Source: Xestospongia muta (lineage: Eukaryota; Porifera; Demospongiae; Haplosclerida; Petrosiidae). Taken from it: DNA of 64,000 nucleotides. Position 1 is the first letter of the stretch; every line of letters begins with the position of its first letter. Of this stretch, positions 26,875 through 40,900 are shown piece by piece. Made by a program: the position numbers and the translations under genes. Under the pieces are notes generated by a model. That model was not told the origin of the DNA. It searched no databases and saw nothing but the letters and a program-made list of their open reading frames with translations. The stretch covers positions 5,750,501 to 5,814,500 of the forward strand of contig OY848926.1 in the NCBI GenBank assembly GCA_963693285.1, read 5' to 3'.

Positions 26875-28939
26875 AAATTTTGTTTTTACCTAGTCTTGCT
26901 GAAACCTTAGGAATTGGTAATTTTGGGCTTGTTCTAAAGGGTCTATGGGAAACTTCATCATTCTCAGAACCAATTGCAGTAAAAACATTGAAAAAAAACT
27001 CTTCAATAATTGATAAGATTAAGTTCCTACAAGAAGCAGCCATTATGGGTCAGTTTCATCATCCTAATATTGTCAAGATATTTGGAGTGGTCACTGTTGG
27101 AGAACCAGTGAGTGTATTTAGGAATAATGTTTAAAATTTAAATTTTTAAATAGATTATGTTGGTGTTAGAATTTATGACTAATGGAGATCTGAAGAATTA
27201 TTTGCAAAAATTAATACCAGAGTAAAAAGAAACACAGTAACAATGTGTTATTTGTTTTATTAATAGATCTTCAGATGTAGATCAAAAAGTACCTCCTCTC
27301 CTACTTAGTTTCTGTTGTCAGATTGCCTCAGGTATGAAATACCTGTCAAAGAAATGTTTCATTCATAGAGATCTGGCTGCTAGGAATATGTTGTTAAGTA
27401 AAGATCTCACATGTAAGGTAACTAATTCACTCTCTCTTCATCTGTTAATCTAACACACTGGTGTTGTTTTAGTATACAAATAGTTTTTATTTATTATAAA
27501 ATCAGACTTGTTTGGTTTATTTTACTTTGTTATATTAGTAACTAAAATTCTGTTAACTTTAGTGTTATATATAGTAGTAATATATAGTGATTATCAATTT
27601 GTTATAATTGTTATAGCTAGTGGAGTATCTAGATATATTATATACTAGATATACAGTTTATTTTCTTTACAACTATCTTTGTCCATGCCACAGTTAATGT
27701 CCAAAATATAGTAAACAAGTCATATTATAGACCAATAGTCTACTACTATTACTTTATTTTTAAAATATTGACTCTATTAAAAACCACATTACAAAGACTA
27801 GCTTTTGGCTTCTTTATTGTATAATTAACCCTTTTAGATAAGTTTACATCTTAAGTTACTTAGAAAATACTATCACAAAGTTGATGTAACTCATCTGTGA
27901 TTATATAATGTATATTTAACCCTTTGTATGCATGTATGCATGTGTGTGTGTGTGGTCTTTCATAGGTTGATGTTCAGTAAGTTTATTTTAATAATAAATT
28001 TAGCTGAAATAATTTCAGTTTATTAATTATAGTTAACTCGATTTATCAAAATACCTTTTTATCTAAACAACACAGTTATAATATTTAGAATATAAATATT
28101 TAATATATTAAGTTTTGATGATATTATTCTTGCCAAGAGATAACTTGGAACTTGCATTATGTAAACAGATATTACCAATAGAATACTAAATTATTTAAAA
28201 AATTAGTATTAGCAAATTAGAGTACTTAAATTTATCATTACAATAGATTGGTGATTTTGGCCTTGCTCGGGATTTAATGGATGAAGATTATTACATCTCA
28301 AAAGGTGGCAAAATTCCAATAAAGTGGACAGCACCAGAGGTACCCAAGATGTCTCATTTACTTATTAACATTGAATTTTATAGGCTCTCTCTTTTCGAAA
28401 ATACTCCTCAGCCAGTGATGTATGGAGTTATGGAGTATTGATTTTTGAAATATGGAGCCTGGGAAAGAAGCCATTTTCTCAACAAACAAATCAACAGGTC
28501 TTTTTAACTATTAAGTATCTTTAAAGGAGAGTCTCTACTTCCTTAGACTCTTCGCCAGGTTGAAGACGGATACCGACTTCCACCTCCACCCGGATGTCCT
28601 AGAATGATTTATGAAATGATGATAAATTGTTGGTTAGTTGTGATTTCTTATTGACAAACATTAGTGTTAACAATTGTCTATTAATTTATCATTAGATATT
28701 TAATCAATCTGTGATCCTTTTCTAGGAATCCAGAGACCTCTAGACGGCCTTCATTCGAAGAACTTGAGGGTCTTTTGTCAGGTGATGAATTAAGTTTGTT
28801 ACAGTGGTCTGATGAAGATCGAGCAGTCCATCCACAAGCTTCTCTTTTAGGTGCAGACTTAAGTGTATCTGAAAATTTATATTCAGACTTACAAATGGCA
28901 TATGTTTCATCAACTGATATATCTATTTTATTACCATGA
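24859..28939 (+). CDS. RTK1: receptor tyrosine kinase with almost no ectodomain
   Basis: The start [13 protein letters not shown] gives only about 29 Gly/Ser/Pro-rich residues before a transmembrane segment (about 25082-25160, [20 protein letters not shown]) and a KHNRKRKR stop-transfer. A tyrosine-rich cytoplasmic region over seven exons follows, including [12 protein letters not shown] just before the kinase. The kinase begins at about 26895 with GIGNFG (glycine loop). It has AVKTL (ATP lysine), [11 protein letters not shown] (catalytic loop), [10 protein letters not shown], tandem activation-loop tyrosines in [17 protein letters not shown], and a normal C-lobe. It ends with [10 protein letters not shown], a C-terminal tyrosine motif shared with its neighbours. 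The intron before the DFG exon is about 830 bp, the longest in the gene. An active kinase is expected from the residues; ligand binding is doubtful without an ectodomain. A missed 5' exon is possible but there is little room for one. Confidence 0.82.
25258..25352 (+). repeat. (ATGG)n-type tetranucleotide repeat, RTK1 intron
   Basis: Degenerate ATGG/ATGA units (gaatggacaaatggatggatgg) fill most of a short intron. Confidence 0.9.
26423..26461 (+). repeat. (AT)n microsatellite, RTK1 intron
   Basis: About 19 AT units lie in the intron between [14 protein letters not shown] and [10 protein letters not shown]. Confidence 0.95.
26808..26870 (+). repeat. (CT)n microsatellite before the RTK1 kinase exon
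   Basis: About 30 CT units on the sense strand are followed by an AT/T-rich acceptor (tttttacctag) and the first kinase exon. Confidence 0.95.
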
Positions 28940-29229
28940 TTTTTACCTTTACAACTGACAATAAAATATAAATAACTTTAAAGGCATATATTAACAGTAG
29001 ACTACATTATCTTTGATCATTAATACATAAATTTAAATCCAGAATTCTATCATCCAATCAAATTCATAGGGTATGTTAACTCACTGACGTATAGTGGTGA
29101 TATCATTATTGTTAACCTAAATGTTGATAGACCAGAGTCTAGTCCAACCTCCAGCTTTTATAATAACCCTTCTGTATTTGTAGTGCAATCTTAGAATCCA
29201 GGATACAGTAGAATTAAAGTCTATACGAA

Positions 29230-31086
29230 ATGAAGATGATGATCATGACAATAATGAATCCACTAATTGTTATGTTGCTACTGTGTCTTAACTTTTTGTC
29301 AAGTTAGTTTATTATTATATATTATTAGCTAATAAACTGACTTTTATTTAGCAGTCAATGCCAGTAGTTGTAGTCGTTCTCTTCCCTCTTACAATGAAAC
29401 CACTTTCACTGGTGATGCATTTACTGGTGGTATACAACTACTTATTCCTTCATGGACCTTCTCTTGTAATGGAACTATTGACCAATGGTATGCTCATGTC
29501 ACTGGTAACACAACCATTGCTAACAGCATTGAGTTTCAAGTGTTTAAACCAGACTCTATCAAAGACAATGTCTATCATGTTCTCTATGGAAACTCATACA
29601 AAGGAGATGACTCAGATCATAATAGAATAAATGTTACTGCTGACAATGTCGTCAATGTATTCCTTCCCATAAGAGCTGGTTATATAGTTGGAGTATACAT
29701 TAGACCAGATATAATGAACCAGTTACATTTATTATATGAAGATACAGGAGATGTAGACATATATTACTGGGAGAATGTAACAGAACGAGACTGTGACTTA
29801 TCATTGTGTAATGCAAAGATCATAAAAAGAGTAAATCCATTACTTGGTTGGATATTTAGTAAGTTCATTACTCACTATAATTAAATTATTTTTTGTTATT
29901 TTTGGCTGTTGCAGGAGATGCTAGTGAAACCCTACTACGATTATATGAGAACAGTCTGGCAATTGTAAAACAGAATAATCCAAACTATTGCACTGAAGCA
30001 CAAGTTTCTACATGTTCCATAATACCAAAAGTATTATCAACTGTTACTCCATCAATATTATCATCATCTAGTACCACAGGTATAACTATGTTATCACTAA
30101 ACTATGCATAGTATAATCTGATTGGTCAGAGCATTAAACTAGATTTGTATTTCTAAGTTATTTCCTAGGCTTTGTTAGTTACTTCCAGTTGTTATATTCC
30201 AAATTGGTCTGATTCCTCAACCAATGGTAACTGTGTGATTTAGAAGCCTAATAGTACAGTACTAGTGAATGGCTCTTCTTCTTCCCTTGATCTCAGACTC
30301 TAACTGATTTATAATTTTTACAACAGACAGTAAAATTAACATTTAGCACTTCTATAATAACAAATAGTATAATTAGCATGAGTTTTGAAACCACAACAGT
30401 ATCACTACTCCATCAATACTCTATCAACCTCAAGTACACTCCAGTATGGTTCATAGTACACTGATAACATATAATTTTATAATATTTATAATGTCAAAAC
30501 ATAAAGTGTTTATTCATGTAACTTTTAACATTTTATAGAGGCTGTCATTGCATCTTTACTTCCAACAATTCCAATTGTTAATGATGACACATCATTAACT
30601 CTTGAATTATACATTGGTCTACCTCTTACAGTACTAGCACTTGCGCTAACTATTATATTAGTCATATTAATCATAGTTAGTACTGTACTTATAATAGTTA
30701 TAACAAGATATAGAAAACAATATAATGGTTAGTTACTAATACTACTTTATACTAAATGATATTACTTCTGAAATAGTTACCAATAATGTTGAGAAGGAAT
30801 ATGACGATGTTCTTACACATAGTACATCAACTCATCCAGTAAGTATACTCTAACATCATTGTTATATAAAACTATTTCTTTACAGACTGTAGCTATGAAG
30901 AGTGATCCACTTACTTCAATAAATCCTTCCTATATTACCTCCTCCATTAAAACTGATGATGATAATACTGAGTACATGACATTATCAAATAAAGAACATC
31001 AAGTCACATTAGTTGAACTACCACCAACACAAGATAATATTGCATATGGACAATTACCAGTAGTTGATAATGATGACTATATTTAA
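29230..31086 (+). CDS. IR1: kinase-less membrane receptor with ITIM/ITSM-like tail
   Basis: I see a type I membrane protein of about 380 residues. A signal-peptide exon (MKMMIMTIMNPLIVMLLLCL) is followed by one ectodomain exon (about 29355-29860; SSCSRSLPSYN, WTFSCNGTIDQW, IRAGYIVGVYIRP) with several N-glycosylation sites. A short Ser/Thr stalk follows, then a transmembrane segment (about 30615-30700, LYIGLPLTVLALALTIILVI) and two tail exons. The tail holds NTEYMTL and NIAYGQL and ends DNDDYI. IAYGQL fits the vertebrate ITIM consensus [SIVL]xYxx[LIV]; TEYMTL is close to the ITSM TxYxx[VI]. No kinase exons occur before the next gene. It lies between RTK1 and RTK2, same strand. By inference it is a docking or inhibitory partner of the neighbouring RTKs; no experimental family is known to me. 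Confidence 0.75.
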
Positions 31087-31522
31087 TGTACTTTATTTTA
31101 TTACCAATGTGTTGAGAGCTATAATGTTTTGTGAAGTAATTATATTATATAGTTTATAGTTATAAGAAAAATTCCCTCTATCCCCAGCCAATTTTTAAAT
31201 CACCATAGCAACAAATATTAATACAAAAGATGAAGCTTAATCTAATGTGTATTTAATAATTTCATCAGCTAATATTGTGGTTTTAGAAATTTTTGGGTGT
31301 GATAACATTCATTACAAATTACTAAATAGTTGTGTACAATTATTAGAATTCTGTAGTTTTACAACATTTAAACAAAATATTCTTGTCAGATCACAAAATA
31401 TATCATATTCTATTTACTCATGCAAATCAGTCATGTACTCTACAAATCTTTTCACTCTTTTAAAGATGGATGACTGTCATATTATAATCTTTCTATGTAA
31501 GTCATATCATTGTTAATATAAT
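31087..31522. other. Intergenic, nothing supported
   Basis: AT-rich spacer between IR1 and the orphan tail copy. A short open frame at 31247-31516 has no family resemblance and is not called. Confidence 0.5.
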
Positions 31523-31657
31523 ATTAAAACTGATGATGATAATACTGAGTACATGACATTATCAAATAAAGAACATCAAGTCACATTAGTTGAACTATTA
31601 CCAATACAAGACAATATTGCTTATGGACAATTATCAGTAGTTGATGATAATGACTAG
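31523..31657 (+). pseudogene. Orphan copy of the IR1/IR2 ITIM-like tail exon
   Basis: The stretch encodes the end of the IR1 tail again (IKTDDDNTEYMTLSNKEHQV through NIAYGQLSVVDDND) and stops one or two codons short of the IR1 end. It lacks the usual exon start, acceptor and any upstream receptor exons. It is a partial tandem duplication of the last exon. It keeps both tyrosine motifs with few changes, which suggests a recent origin or use as an alternative last exon. Confidence 0.75.
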
Positions 31658-31833
31658 ATATCTATTATTTTAATTATATTTAATTAACTTTACTGTTGAG
31701 AGCTGCTAAAAACTGTGTCAACACTTACCAGGATGTTCATTGAAAGTTAACTATTATAACTACTAATTAAACACTTATTAGGATTCTTCTAGCAATAAAA
31801 GCCGAATGTGTTGATGCTAAGTGAACTAGAATA

Positions 31834-34800
31834 ATGTCACCTCTACTCCATTTTGTCTACCTGTGTCTTGTCTACTTACTATATTGTTCATCAGGTTAGT
31901 CTAACTTAAGAGATACTGATGTAGACAACACTTTATATTATTTGTCCATAGTTCCTGTTCAAGCTCAATGTAGTACAGGGTTTCCTACTCAATCATTCAT
32001 AAATAATAATACAGCTGGTGCCACTGAGAGAGCTGGTCTTCAGTTGTTCTTTTTTTCAATGAATTTTTCTTGTGAGGCAGAAATTTCTAAAGTTATAATT
32101 GCTGCCCGTGAAGACATAACAGGAGGACAAACACAAGAATATCCATTAATGGAAACATGGAGACAAAATAATAATGGACTTTATAACAGAGTAACTCATA
32201 TTGGTTCTGTAACAGGAGAAGTAACATCATCAGGTTCCTCATTATATCAATATGTTCCCAGTCAAACTACCACAGTATTACCAGGTGATATATTTGGAAT
32301 GAGAATTATCCCTAACAATAGTACTCCACGTACAAGATTACTGCCTTATTTTGTTGATCAAGGCTCAAATGCTCCTGAGTATTTTGAACGAACAATAACT
32401 GCTAGTACTATGTTAACTGGTGTATTTGTTAATTCCAATAACAGAAAGAATCAATACTTACCACTTGTTACTGTTGAAATTAGTAAGTTATATTTTTACA
32501 AGTTATAATAAATTATTAATATAATTTTATAGTTATATCATCCTCCACATCAACAATAGTCTTCATGTCATCAAGTACAACTACTAGTATTGAACCTTCT
32601 CCATCATCTTCTAATATCATTGTTAGTACACCATCTGTCTCTGTTTCATCTGAAGATATCTCTTCAACAACAACATCTACTATAACAGAGACAACTTTTA
32701 CTTTACAAATGACTGGTGAACCCACCACATCAATGTCATCCACATCTATCATGTCTGTGTCTACCAGTGTTATCATATCAAGTAGTATCACATCAAATAG
32801 TATCATATCAAGTAGTATCACATCAAGTGTTATTATATCAAGTAGTATCACATCAAGTGTTATCATATCAAGTAGTATCACATCAAATAGTATCATATCT
32901 AGTCCATCAGTTCAATCAACTCTGGTTGTTAGTTCAGTAGCTACTGAAACTCAACCTCCTACACCTCAATTTGTTTCCTTATCTACAACACCAGTTGTAA
33001 CCACAATAGATGACACACCACAGTCCATAACACCCACCTCATCTGTTACAATACCTGGTATTGGGCCGACAGGAAGTTCCCTTTCTACAGCAGCACTAGC
33101 TGGAGCAGTTGTATCTGGACTATTAATCATTATCATTGTGGCATTGGTGTTTATACTAGTATTGTTATTTGGATTAGGGAAGAGAAGGAATAAGAGGAGA
33201 TCTTATACTCCTACAGTTCATACTAATGGCCAAGTAGATCCATACCCTATGGACAATCCTACATATTTAGGTAAGTAAACAACATGACATATATAGTAAT
33301 ATTAATTGTGTACATGACTTGTACCATGTGGTAATGAATTGAGGTTTAGTTAGTAGTAATTAGACATTTCTTGGGTTAGGCTATTAAATTATATTTGCTA
33401 TTTCTAAGGATTTTCATACTAGATACCATCAAACATATGATGTCAACTGTTGTATGATGGATGCCTAATTCACTTTGTCACAGGATGTGACTTTAAAATT
33501 GCTTTATTTAGAGAGTGTCTGTTGTGGACTCACTCTTTAATAATTGTTTGTTGGGTTGACAAATGTTGTGTTGACGAGGTGAAAACTGACTAGTGGTTTG
33601 TTATAGAAATAGTGTAAGAATTTATAAATGAAACATAAAGACTTGTTAAAATGACGTGTTAATGACTTGTTTTTAAACAAATCTAATTATCTTCAAATCT
33701 GTTATTTGATTACCTGTAAATATCCTCTTAACTGTTGGATGCCAATTGTAAGCATGCATGAGAATGAAACTAGCAGTATAGAAATGAGACTAGTAGCATG
33801 GGAATGAAACTTGATTAAAACACTTAAAGGTACATACTCAAATCTATTCTCTTATAGGAGTCATTTCAAAGGCTGCAGAAAATGGTGTCGAGAGCACAAC
33901 TTCTACAATGACCAGTGATAACTTCATCAATCATTATGATGTTCCAGGCTATCAAGATCCTGTAAATAGCCCTACTGCTTTCTACGATGAAGCACACGTT
34001 ACATCAAGTTCTACAGCAATTTATGATCAGGCACATGACAGTGGAGAAAACAATGGCCCTCTGCTTACAAGTATCTATCATGAGTTGGTAGCTGATGACA
34101 TAGAAGGACATTATGAAATGGGGAACACTGCTTCTGCTCCTGAGTTACCTAGCAACCATTATGAAATGGATGAATCAAGAAATCCCCTAGGAGAGAATGG
34201 GATTTATGAAATAGAACCATATGCATCAGCAGCATACGAACAACCGGTGTCATCGAGAACCAACACACTTAAAAATTCTGCTAATCAATCTATTCTGAAC
34301 AATGATGATACAACGGTATGATACAACTTTATCAAAGTAGATTAAACTATTAATTAATGCTTGCTTTGTTGTTGTTACTTTGAGAGCATGTTATTCTGTG
34401 CAGATAATGAGCTTTATATATGGACATGGTATGTTTTTTGTTATCGTGTGTCCACCTGATATAACACACTAGATATGATAAACTAAATATAACACTAGAG
34501 GTATGTATGTTATGATTACTTGTTTGTGTTGTGATAGAAATAGTGGTCTCTCTCTCATTTGTTGTTATTTTAAGATTTCTTGATCTGTTCTTAGAACTTA
34601 CAGTTTGTGAATATAAGCTTTAAATAAATAATGATAGTGAGATAATACAAACATATCATTGTAATATAATCAATAGACTTTTGCTTTTGTTGTTATTTTA
34701 ACAGACTCAACCTGTTCCATCTGTACACGATTACAGTGTTCTTGATAATGATATATGTGTTGTACCTACTGAGGTAAGGATTCACTCCATATCTGTAATA

Positions 34801-37721
34801 GTTATATCAACAATCAGTACACTTTAATGTCTTAGATTTGAAAGTGTGATATGCTAGTTACTGTACCAGTTAAGGAAACAGTTACAGTGTCATCTACATA
34901 AAATGAAAGGCTTCATGCAATGTATAGAATGTAGTAGTAAAGTGATGCCTTAAAATAAATGGAGTTTGTGTTTGTAAATGACATTTTATTGCACCCTCTT
35001 TCCTTTCCTCTCTCTCTCTCTCTAAACAGGAGGAGAGACAAGTTGTAGGTAAATCAAATACTGGGTCAGCTATGTTTGATGACAGAAGTTATGCTCAACT
35101 TGGAGTGGTAAGTATTATCCTTCACGCTTAACTAAACAATCCAGTACTTTCATTAATAGTTTGTGTATCACTCTCAAACAACAATATGTGACTATTACAT
35201 GTGCTATATCCTTATTACTTTATAATTAACTGGATATGGAAATAATATTATCAATGATAATCAATAATGATTGAATTAAGTAGATATGTTGTGTCTGACA
35301 ATGTTATCATTATGGACATACCCTACTACTAATTTTTAAAAATATGATCAAAACAAACTTTGAGGTTTGGAGTAATTAGCAAATTTTTAAATAATTTATG
35401 ATCTCAGTGACTAGACTAGCTAGCTCTGTGTCATGCACCTACTAATTTATTTTATTGTATTTCCATGGCAACAGATTCAACGACAGAAATACGAGAATAT
35501 TATGTTTTTTGAGAAGAGTGATATCTATTGGAGACCAGCTGCTCAGGCTAATGTGCTTTATGATCAATTGGCTAAAAGAAAATATCGGGAAATACCACGG
35601 AACAAATTGAAGTAAGGTTCTCTCTCCCTCATTCTCTCGTAGAATAAAAATGGATTTCTTTAAAATTAAATCAATTAGCATTATTTAATTAACCCCCTTT
35701 CTCCTCCGCATAGTTATTATATAACAATGTTTACGTGATATTTCATGTTACAATTTAATAATTTGAGTTTGTTACTATTAGATTTTAAGTGTAAATTAAT
35801 TAATAAATTTGATAATTACACGCAGATACATGCAGCAATGTTTACGCTTCAAATATTTACTAAATACAGTATAATAATAGATGTTGTGAAGTCTGAATAA
35901 TTCTGTAAACAAACCAAATATTGAAACATAACAAGTTCCCCTTACCAAGTTGACGATAGTTAATACAATTACATTATTTGTAATTCTCCTTGATAGACTT
36001 CACCACAACTTCAACAATAAATAGTGCGTCATAACCTTTTACAAAGACTTGTTTCTTGTGTTAATGGTTTCTGTGTATTTATGATGTTATTATAACAATT
36101 AATGATGAGGATTTTCCCTGTAGAATTACTAAACATCTGGGGTCTGGACAGTTTGGTACCGTCAGTGAAGGGGTGTGGCAATCTCCAAAAGGTCCAATGG
36201 GCATGGCAGTTAAAATGGTAACAACAAATTCACCAGAGGAGGAGAAAGTGAAGCTTCTTCAAGAGGCAGCCATTATGGGACAGTTCAGTCATCCTAATGT
36301 AGTACAATTACATGGAGTGGTCACAGTTGGAGAACCTGTAAGTATTCCTGTGTTCCCATTCTTTGTTATACTCTTATATCATCATTCTCATTCCTTGTTC
36401 TCCTCATTCTAATTCATTCCTTTACTCCTCCATTCAATTACCATCTGTTAAATATCATTTAATCACCTATCAAAATACTATCATCATTGTATGGAGGAGG
36501 AAGTAGGATCATATTTGATTTTATATAAGAATTCCCTTGACACTCAGACTTGATTGTAATATAACACTCTACTATGTAGGTAATATTATTATCTGTCTGA
36601 TAATGTGGTTAACTTGTTATGCAACCAGCTGTTGTGATGAGATAATCGTTTTTATTTATTAATCTCATTCAGGTTATGATTATTATTGAACTGATGCAAC
36701 AAGGTGATCTTCATAATTACTTGAAATCAATTCGACCAAGGTAATCAGTTAGTCCATCATTTATTCAACACTTCTATTTTACTATTCCAGCTCTGGAGAC
36801 ACAGCTGACTCATCTCTTCCTAATCAGTTTCTTGAGTTTTGTAAGCAGGTAGCTAATGGTATGAACTATCTGTCCAAGAAGTCATTTGTCCATCGTGATT
36901 TAGCAGCAAGGAACATATTTCTGGATGAGAACTATATCTGTAAGGTAAGTAAGAACATAACAGAAAGAATTGAAAATGATTTCATATATATCTATCTTTT
37001 TGTATGTACTCTTAAATGAACATAGATTGGTGACTTTGGAATGTCACGTGATTTAGAAGATGAAAATTATTATGTTTCCCACGGAGGAAAGATTCCAGTG
37101 AAGTGGACAGCTCCTGAGGTTAACATCAATACAACTTAATCCTCTCTGATTGAGTTTCTATTCTCATTTGTTTAGGCATTACAATACAAACGTTATTCTA
37201 CTGCTAGTGATGTATGGAGCTTTGCAGCACTAATGTATGAGATATGGAGTGTTGGACATAAACCATTTGAGGGATTTTCTAATCCACAAGTAATGATAAT
37301 ATATTATTAATCCAGCTTGTGACATACATGATTATATTCTCTTTGTTATAATTAGTGATATAGAGTCCTCTCTTTTTTAGACATTAGATTTAGTACAAAG
37401 TGGTTATCGTCTACCTCCACCTCCTGGCTGTCCCAGAGCTATTTATCAACTGATGATACACTGTTGGTAAGCTAACTCCGCACCCACACATACCAACTAC
37501 GTGACCACTCTCCCTTTAGGCATCCTGATAGCAGTCGTAGACCAACGTTTTCAAATGTTCTTCGATCATTGTCAGATAATCCCCAAACAATTCTCTCATG
37601 GCGAGATGTTGATAAAGCTGTTCATGAACAGGCTTCAGTGCTTGGTGCTCCATTAGCAGCTGGTCAAGATTTGTATTCGGAACTTCAACAAACATTTGTA
37701 AGATACTCAATGAGAATATAA
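31834..37721 (+). CDS. RTK2: single-ectodomain receptor tyrosine kinase
   Basis: Signal-peptide exon [20 protein letters not shown]; one ectodomain exon (31952-32483: [34 protein letters not shown]); a Ser/Thr-rich stalk with short tandem repeats (32760-32900); a transmembrane segment (about 33095-33170, [20 protein letters not shown]); and a basic stop-transfer GKRRNKRR. The next exon (33858-34315) is very tyrosine-rich, with YDVP, YDEAH, YDQAH, YHELV, two YEM, YEIEP and YEQP: a docking platform. Just before the kinase is IYWRP and [14 protein letters not shown], the latter fitting the ITIM consensus. The kinase (about 36122-37721, seven exons) has [51 protein letters not shown], and ends [17 protein letters not shown]. 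All catalytic residues are present. Confidence 0.87.
32765..32904 (+). repeat. Short tandem repeat in the RTK2 stalk
   Basis: Units built from gtatcatatcaagtagtatc / acatcaagt encode repeated IISSSITS blocks. The frame is kept. The encoded segment is Ser/Thr-rich and probably heavily O-glycosylated (inference). Confidence 0.9.
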
Positions 37722-37947
37722 ATTGGTGTTTGGCTGGTGTTTACCAAGTCTATTACTCGACTATTATATACATGTTTATAAATAAATGTGATATTTTTTA
37801 ATTAACCACTAACATATTTTAATTAACCACTGTCTTATGAGCTGTTATTTGATATGCTATTAAATTGCTTTCATATCCTTTTGTAAGAATTCTATATAAA
37901 GAGAGGTTACTCTCAAATTTGAATAATATTTTAAGAAACAACTCAAA

Positions 37948-40900
37948 ATGAAGAGGCTTATTTATTTAAGTATTTTCCAGTTAATTCATTTTAGTTATGG
38001 TAAGTAAAAGTATGTATTTTATTTAAATAGCATTTATTTGTGATATAGTTTTAGTTTTAGGAGCTCAATTTTGTACTGAAGGTTTTATGGACTACAACTA
38101 TCTGGTAACAAAGGCATCGCAAATTGATGAAAATTTAAGCACTACAGTTCAATTCAATAGCACCAATACTCGCTGGATATTCCCAGGTCTACAATTTAAC
38201 TGCACTGCAAAAGTAATAGGGATAACGTTGGGTGTGCTCGTCAAAACAACAGGCAACGTTTTCCCTCAATTAGAATTGTGGGAACAGCAAAGAACCAATC
38301 CAAGCAACTATTCTTTTATTTCCTCAACACCCATCACTCTTCTTCCTGACAACTTCTCTACAGATGGTGTATTCTATTATGAGTTCAGCGAACCAATGTT
38401 TGTGAAGAGTGGGTATGTACTAGGTATAAGTCAACCTAATGGCCCAAACAACTCAGTGGCAATATATTATGATAACAATCCTGCAGCTTACACTGCCTAT
38501 AAATTGATCAATTTAAACAATCACCATATCCAACTTGAAGAAGAATACGTTACTGAACATAAAGACATTTATCCACTCATCTATCCAAATACAAGTAAGA
38601 TTAAAACAATATGTTGATAACACATCTATTTTTATCCTCCTATAGATCCTGCAGGTTGCCATGCTGGTTTTCTTTCATACAATACAATTGCAGAGAAGGC
38701 TCAAGAAATTGCTAATGTAGACTTAAAATTTCGTGAACTACATGCTTTTCCATCTATTCGGTTTACATGTGATAGTAATATTACAAAATGGTTTGTTGCA
38801 GTCAAAACAACTGTAAATGGACACTTACATCCAATAATAAAACTACTCCACCAATCATCTTTAATTGATGTATTAGAAGTCAATCGGTTAAAAGGAACTC
38901 AAATAGCACATCGTGTGTACGAGTTTGTTATGAATCCTCCAATGTCAGTTCAATATGGTGACATATTAGTTGTTAAGATGTTCAAAAAAGGAAATACCAA
39001 GTCGGCATTATATTTTCAAGAATATAATGGACCTGAGAACTTTATTATTGAAGGAACCGAACTTGTTAAAAGTGATTTCAATGATTATCCTTTGATATCG
39101 GTTGTAGTTGGTAAGTAATACATACTAAATATCTTACGCATATATTTTGTTTGTGTTAAGTACAATTTACCTCTAGCATGTATGTGCTCATTATTTAGAA
39201 CCAACCAAAACTATTCAGACATCTTCAACTCATCAAGTGACTGTAATTTCATCAGTAGTATCATCTGAAACAAGTATGTTAATATTAGTATTATATTGCA
39301 GACTTTATGATAATCATAATGATATAGATACCTATCTCACTCATCAGACAACACCTGTTCCTTCCGAGGAAACCACAATTTTGCCCTCAACATCTTCTCT
39401 AGTATCCTCTACCTCTTACGTAATATCGTATGACATATCTTTGATTAAGGAATCAAAGACATTAATCGTTTCTACTACATCTATTTCTAATTCATCACCT
39501 TCCATATCTCTCTTAGAACCATCAATGCCTTCATTTATCTTATCAGAGACATTAGTCAGTTCTAGTACGCCCTTTTCAGTTTTAAGTATGCCATCATCTC
39601 TATCAAAATCATCCATCATTACTCCCTCACCTGTTGTGTCAATACCATTAATCAAATCACTTACTCCTTCAATTATCACATCTTTAGAATCACAATCATC
39701 AATCACATCTTTTATCTCTACCATACCCCTTTCTGTTTCATCATTTTCCCAATTAGAATCATCCATCATTACTCCCTCACCTGTTGTGTCAATACCATTA
39801 ATCGAATCACTTACTCCTTCAATTATCACATCTTTAGAATCACAATCATCAATCACATCTTTTATCTCTACCACACCCCTTTCTGTTTCATCATTTTCCC
39901 AATTAGAATCATCCATCATTACTCCCACATCTGTTGTATCTTTGATTAAAGAATCACAGATATTAATCACACCTGGTACACCTCTTTCTGTTATAGCTCC
40001 ATCTTCATCTCCATCAATTATATTTAAATCATCCATTAACATTAGTAACTTCACACATACTTTTAACGTTATTATGTCGACCACTCTCATGAAGGAAACT
40101 AAAACAAGTCTCTCATCTACCAGTGCAATATCAATTGTTTTAAGTTCATCATTATCATCCATTCCTTTACCAACCTCATCAAATATTATCAACAACTCTA
40201 CGTTGTCATCCACTGTAATACCACCTCACAGTCCTTCTTTTATCATTACAAATCTCTCCAAATCTAAAATCACATTTCCTTACACAATTAGTTCCTCCTC
40301 ATTTATGTTATCTCCTTTACCATCTCTCCATACCAAACCTGTTGACAACAATCTCAGTAAAATTGCTAATGTTTCTCTTCAAACAACTATTGGTGCTTCC
40401 GTTGGAAGTGTACTGTTCATTATATTATGTATAACAATCATTGTGATTACTTTGGTAATCAATTTAAGGAAGAGGAGAACAGCAGTCACTACAGGTCGAT
40501 CATATTCTGAGGAAACAATTTTGGAATCATCTGCTGTTAATCCAGTGTATGGAGGTGATTAAACTATACATGTTTCTCTGTGAATGAATTTACTTTTGAC
40601 CATCTCTTCACAGCTAGATCTGATAATGCAAATACAAATGAAGAGATTGCTTTTGATGACTCTGATAAAATGGAGATAATTATTGAAACAGATCCAGTAA
40701 ACGTAAATCAGAATGAAGCCTATCAGAATCAATTCTTCAGTGTAAGTTTATGAATGTCATTTGTAAGATATTATTTTTTATAACTGGCTGTTTAGGAAAA
40801 GTATTACTACATGATGGGTGGTGTGTTGTTGCCGTCAATTGATAATTCTGTCTATTGGGAGCCTGAAGTTAATGCTGTTAATATTTGCAAACAATTTGTA

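Noticed and set aside
31247..31516. 89-codon open frame between IR1 and the orphan tail
   Set aside because: No splice signals, domain similarity or repeat elsewhere in the cluster; likely chance in AT-rich DNA.
39416..40213. 265-codon antisense frame opposite the RTK3 stalk
   Set aside because: An Asp/Val/Ile-rich mirror of the Ser/Thr-rich stalk repeat. The same effect occurs at 32516-32896 opposite the RTK2 stalk. Neither resembles a protein family.
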